Shown in pieces: positions 59,400 through 64,000 of a DNA stretch of 64,000 bases (the stretch's first letter is position 1; the number at the start of each line of letters is the position of its first letter). The notes beneath the pieces were generated by a model. That model did not search any database. It was not told the origin of the DNA and saw nothing but the letters and a program-made list of their open reading frames with translations. Source of the stretch: Silurus meridionalis. Lineage: Eukaryota > Chordata > Actinopteri > Siluriformes > Siluridae. Location: the NCBI RefSeq assembly GCF_014805685.1, contig NC_060886.1, positions 20,873,108 through 20,937,107 on the forward strand, in the 5' to 3' direction. Position numbers and translations under genes: made by a program.

Positions 59400-59590
59400 A
59401 CTGACTGCACCCCAGGCCTCCTCCCCCTACATTAAAATCCCTGATTTTACTGGCGCCCTTGACGCTGAATGAACACAAATCTCCACAAGTACAATCCAGA
59501 ATCTAAATATGGAATGAGATGTTTTAAAAGGATATATGAATCTTTTTGAACATCCCATTCCACATTCTAACATTTACTGGTATAATAAAC
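59400..59590. mobile_element. rearranged fragment of the MITE family at 4262-4771
   Basis: The inverted block GAACACAAATCTCCACAAG and the forward block GAACATCCCATTCCACATT are both present, as expected for a partly inverted copy. Confidence 0.5.
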
Positions 59591-60093
59591 TTTGTAATGA
59601 AGAAAATCACATAAATGGACATTCTGGATCTGAGGTAAATGTATTTAATGATCTACAATTATTGGTTCAGGCATTTTACGATGGTTTTACATGAACATCT
59701 CAAAGAAAACCCTATAGAGATTATACAGCAAAAAAAAAAAACTCATGGTGCTTGATGTAATCTTCCTTCTCTCCAAGAAATATTAATGTTTCAAAAATTC
59801 TCAAGCACATCCTTATGCTACTACTGGAAAGCAGCTGAAAATATAAATGGCCTTTTTTATGGTTCATTTATGCAAATGTGATAATGGCATTACCATGATC
59901 TCCCTTTTCTCTTTGTTTTCAAGAGAGAATCTCTCTATCTGCCTGTCTCGAGCTCTGTCTCTCGTTTGCTTATTCTCTCTCGGAAAGCTTTGGCAGTCAA
60001 AACCAAAAGCCAATACATCTCATGAATTTTAATAGCAGCGAATGTAGGCAGAGCCTGTAGATACTCGTCCCATCAGTACACTCCAAGACCAGG

Positions 60094-60133
<40 letters not shown>
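60094..60133. repeat. (CT)n
   Basis: About 40 nt of CT with one TTT interruption. Confidence 0.95.
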
Positions 60134-60779
60134 TACTGTAATCTGACTCAGGAAGTATCGATTATGTGGTAACAAATTTAACCAATGTTAAACTATGATG
60201 ATTTATATGTCTAGTATGGAAAGACATTGTTTAGAGTGCTGTTCTGAAGAAACCACTTCATTCAACACCTTTGATTTGTCTATGCACGCTTCATCCCCAC
60301 GTAACTCTTCACTCGTTCTGGTTCATTTAAGCCAGGCGCATAGACTGCTCAATACAAAGTCTCTTATCTCCTCTCATAGCCTAGTGCATCTGTCTTCCAC
60401 GATCTCATTTTCCTCCTGATTGCCTGGAATATTATCTCTTACCACAGAATTGTTTCTCCAACAGTAGAAAAAAAATGATTTCTTCATATCAGGCGTGTCA
60501 TTTGATTGTCTCTCAAGTCATTCAAACAAAATTGTATGGGGGCAACTTTAATAGGCACAAAGCATGTTGCAAAGATAATTCTTATTTAGCCAGATAATCA
60601 TAACTGTCAAGGCAGATAAGATTTAACATAACGACAAAACATACTACTTTTAACAATAATGTACTGCCTTCCAGCAACATGGTTGCTTATGGTGACTGAA
60701 TGTGTTTTATTGTAGAATGATAAAAAAACATATTGTTTTATCTTAAATCTTATATATCTTTACAATGGCTAGCTGAAGT

Positions 60780-60875
60780 GTAATGTAGCTCAGTGTTGTT
60801 TTATGTAGCACCTGAAGAAACATCTAATTTCACTGTGTATATATGGTTGAAATGACAATGCAAGCTTCTTAACTT
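60780..60875 (+). mobile_element. LINE 3' tail
   Basis: TATGTAGCACCTGAAGAAAC, TTTCACTGTG and GGTTGAAATGACAATGCAAG match the 3' UTR end also seen at 59120-59180. The Tc1 element at 60878 begins immediately after it. Confidence 0.6.
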
Positions 60876-61186
60876 GACAGTATCGGTCAAAAGTTCGGAT
60901 ACACCTTACGCGTTTATTTATTATTTTCAACATTGTAAATTAATACTGAAGACATCCAAGCTATGAAAGTATATGTATGGAATTATGGAGTAAACAGAAA
61001 TGTTTTTAACAACCCAGAATATGTTTTATATTTTCAATTGTCCATTAAAGCTACATTTAATTTTGATGAAAGCTTGGCACACTCATTTGATTCTCTAATC
61101 AGATTTACAAGATAGTCAAGTGGAATAGTTTTAATTCACAGATGTGCCTTGTCAAGAGTTAATTTGTGACATTTCTTGCCCTCTTA

Positions 61187-62094
61187 CAGTTTTTCTTAGT
61201 TCTTAATATTTGCAAACCAGTATGTACCTTTCTCAAAACAAATAGTACAAATAGCACCCAACAATGGATTAAGTTCATCTCTTAAAACTAAGAATTTGTG
61301 TGAAGTATCCTTGCCATCAGAATAACAAGTCAGTTCGCATTGTTCACAAACAAGATAGTAAAAAAAATGTTTGGATTACAATGATTGAAAATGCTCAAAG
61401 CTGAATTTTTTCTGTATGGCATATATGAATTTCAACAGCACAAATGTATGTGTTACTGTATGTGGGATATAGATTGCAAAAGACTGGACAGAGTTTACAC
61501 TTGTATTTTAATAGTGTTCATTTCCTGGTTGTTCAAATATTTCCAGAAATTGTAATTCTGTGTGTAATTGTAAGTCTGCATACGCTTGGCAGTTGAAGGT
61601 TGACGAGATTCACCTTTGACCTGTTTTAGATTTTGTACACTCCCCTTCATTAGTGACATTCAGGATTCATCTGCATAATTTATCAATACAAGACATATTT
61701 ACAAAAGAAAAATTATAAAATAAATGTGAAGAAGATAAGCTTGACAGATTATGACAACTGATTTAACCATTTTGCATTCAATGTCTTATGCAATGAAATA
61801 TGCCTAGATGTTTTGGGGTTAAGACTATTGAGGTGAGAACCAGTATAATATATTATCTGGTTCTCACCTTATTAGTCCAATGAATTAGTCCAACATAACA
61901 AACCACTTATAATGTAGGAAACAGCAGATAACTGTACACAATCAGTTAAATAAATGTACCAAAGCAGTCACGATTTGTTGGAAGCAATCAGAAATGCTTT
62001 TGCAATGTGACTACATGGTGTGGAGGTTAAACAAGTATTTTTCAGAATTACATTTCTGATCCGAGAAATGCTCCAAAGCAACTGAGAAAAACTG
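61187..62094. mobile_element. MITE nested in the Tc1-like element
   Basis: Terminal repeats CAGTTTTTCTTAGTT and complement of CAGTTTTTCTCAGTT, with TA directly on both sides, so a Tc1/mariner-type duplication is intact. 908 bp, non-coding, with an internal hairpin at 61831-61869. Confidence 0.82.
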
Positions 62095-62149
62095 TAATTT
62101 GGTAGTAATTTGTAATTTTTAAGTGGTCTTGCACAGAGGAAAGAATGAG

Positions 62150-63080
62150 TACAGAGCCAATAGACCTATTAATAGTACCACTAATACACAAATTCATTTT
62201 AATCCATTTTTTACTTTAAGAAATGAATGTCAGTTAATCCAGAAAAATCTTAAGAACTTTAAATGTGTTCCCAAGTGTAGTTGCCAAAATCATCAAATGC
62301 AATGATCAAACAGGCCTATGAGGACCATCCCAGAAAAGGATGACCAAGAGCTACCTCTGCTGCAAAGAATAGTTTTACATAAATGCTTTTTAGAGTTCAA
62401 GTGGCAGATATATTTCAACATCCACTGTTCCAAGGAGACTGCATGAGTAAGGCATTCATTGCAAAATTGCAGAAAAGAAACCATCACTTCGAAAGAACAA
62501 CAAGCAGAATAGACTTGCTTTGCCACAACAAAATAAGGAATGGACATTAGATAGTCCTTTAGTCTGAAATTAATCAGATTTTTGTTTTTAGGGGTTTTGC
62601 CTTGTCTTTGTTAGATGTAGAAGGGTAAATGAACAGAATGGATAGTTCCCACTGTCAAGCATGGATGAGGAGGTGTGGTGGCATGGGATGCTTTGCTAGT
62701 AATACTTTTGGTGACTTGGGCACACTTAACCAGCATGGTTACCACAGCATTTTGCAGTGGCATGCATCTCATCAGGTTTGTATTAGTTTGGACCATCAGA
62801 TGCTTTCCAACAGGACAATGACCCCAATCACACCTCTTATTAGAGTTATTAGAGGTATCTCCAAGAAGGAAAACAATAGAGTTCTGCATCAGATGACCTG
62901 GCCTCCACAATCACCCAAGATCTAAACCCAGTTGAGATGGTTTGGGAGGAGTTGGACTAGCGAGTAAAGGAAAAGCAGCCAACATGCACTCAACACTTCT
63001 GGGAAGATTGTTAGACAACTTTTCCAGGTGACTACCTTATGAGGCTGACTGATAGAATGCCAATAGTGTGAAAAGCTACT
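62150..63080 (+). pseudogene. Tc1-like transposase pseudogene
   Basis: Fragments in changing frames: LRNECQLIQKNLKNFKCVPK (DNA-binding domain), MRTIPEKDDQELPLLQRIV-like, FQQDNDPNHTS (catalytic block) and DLNPVEMVWEELD (DDE end). Several stops and shifts; dead copy. Confidence 0.85.
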
Positions 63081-63264
63081 TTGAAGTATCAAAAATCTAA
63101 AACATGTTCTTTTTTTTTAACACATTTTTCTTTACTATATAATTTAGTAGGTGTTCCTTCATACTCTGGCTGTCTTCACTATTAAAGTACAATGTTGAAA
63201 AAAAGAAAGAAAGAAAAAAGGGAAGGAGATAGTGTGTCCAAACTTTTGGTATCCTAGTCAAGGT

Positions 63265-63420
63265 CACAGTGGATCCAGAAACTATGCAGGGGTAAGAGAA
63301 TGGCCTCCAGTCTATTTTAGGGCATTAAGCACACACTCAGACATACACATGCACACCTTTTATAGCCAAGCCATCTACTGGCATGTTTTAGGAGGTTTAT
63401 GAAAAATAACAGAATCAAAA
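63265..63420. mobile_element. SINE-type repeat fragment
   Basis: CAAGGTCACAGTGGATCCAG, ATGGCCTCCAGTCTATTTTAGG, ACACACTCAGACATACACATG and CCATCTACTGGCATGTTTTAGG follow the order of the common fish SINE/LINE body. Diverged. Confidence 0.6.
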
Positions 63421-63424
63421 GAAA

Positions 63425-63935
63425 CCTTAAATAAATATAGAAAAAATGGCAACACCGTGCTTCCTTAACATATATACTGTGTATTTTTTGAACAACATGA
63501 TAAATAACTACTGTAAAACCACAAGAAACCATTCGGCAATTACTGAACCCAGGTATTACAAATTATTACACTTTTATATTGTATTATGTTGCTCCATAAC
63601 CTCACCCCACTCCTAACCCCCAAACTCTTACCATTACATTCTCACGCTTGATGTTTTATAACCCACAAAACTCTAATGTCTATCAGAAAGCAAGCTACAA
63701 GCCAGTGCTTCACTGAAAGGCATCATGCTACAGTAAGATATATTACATCTCTTAAAGATAAAAAACATAAAGATTGCATTAAAATACGAACCATTGAATA
63801 ATCACTCAAACTTATGCAGAATGGCAGCTTGAGCACAAAAGGCCTAGATGAATGCTGTGACTGTGGAAATACAAGGAATATTTTCGAGCTGTCAAGCACA
63901 TTTAAATCAAACATTGTTTTTTTACACATTCCAAT
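63425..63935. other. intergenic, no gene recognised
   Basis: AT-rich; nothing identified. Confidence 0.45.
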
Positions 63936-63944
63936 CAGATCAGA

Positions 63945-64000
63945 TTAAATCAGATGTACTTTATTTGTCCTGGTGAGGGAAATCTGTTTTGAGCGTACAC
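63945..64000 (+). mobile_element. LINE 3'-end fragment, cut by the window edge
   Basis: GATGTACTTTATTTGTCCTG and GAGGGAAATCTG resemble the 'TACTTTATTGATCCCCGAGG..AAATT' 3' end of fish LINEs. Confidence 0.45.

Larger units (their letters stand above)
60878..63258 (+). mobile_element. Tc1-like element split by a MITE
   Basis: Left end CAGTATCGGTCAAAAGTTCG. Right end reads GTGTGTCCAAACTTTTGG, the complement of the opposite terminal repeat. Internal left sequence GTGCCTTGTCAAGAGTTAAT continues after the nested MITE with the transposase region, as in intact relatives of this family known from fish. Confidence 0.8.

Overview
The window is vertebrate genomic DNA, almost certainly from a teleost fish. 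The style and density of repeats (long GT/CA, TA and CT arrays, Tc1/mariner and hAT relics, L2-like LINE tails, tRNA-derived SINEs ending in simple repeats) would fit a catfish-like species, but the species is an inference. There are no bacterial features.

One protein-coding gene dominates: dpp10, the inactive dipeptidyl-peptidase-like protein 10, on the minus strand. Nineteen consecutive coding exons can be placed with GT-AG boundaries and consistent phases, from the start codon at 47458 to an exon ending at 1731. They encode 563 complete codons: a short cytoplasmic N-terminus, one membrane anchor, and the extracellular beta-propeller up to the start of the alpha/beta-hydrolase fold. The remaining roughly 230 residues and the 3' UTR lie beyond the left edge. 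DPP10 is an auxiliary subunit of Kv4 A-type potassium channels.

Layout. 1-10.5 kb: fourteen closely packed exons (6-19) with dense GT/CA arrays in the short introns. 10.5-15.5 kb: exons 4 and 5 with a degenerate minisatellite. 15.5-30.1 kb: large intron 3, full of TA arrays and DNA transposons, including one hAT-like element nested in another, plus one unexplained exon-like segment. 30.1-31.1 kb: exons 3 and 2 (membrane anchor). 31.1-47.4 kb: intron 1, holding Tc1 relics and a candidate 36-nt in-frame microexon that would lengthen the cytoplasmic tail. 46.4-47.7 kb: a CpG-rich promoter region around exon 1. 47.8-64 kb: upstream flank without a recognisable gene, containing CT/TAA/TTG arrays, SINEs, LINE 3' ends and a Tc1 element split by a younger MITE.

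The most interesting items are the candidate cytoplasmic-tail microexon (38929-38964), the 144-nt intron 9 that is mostly an (AC)n arm facing a (UG)n arm, the 115-nt exon-like segment at 24857-24971, and the nested transposons. None could be tested against transcripts or databases here; all family names rest on recognition of residues and terminal repeats.
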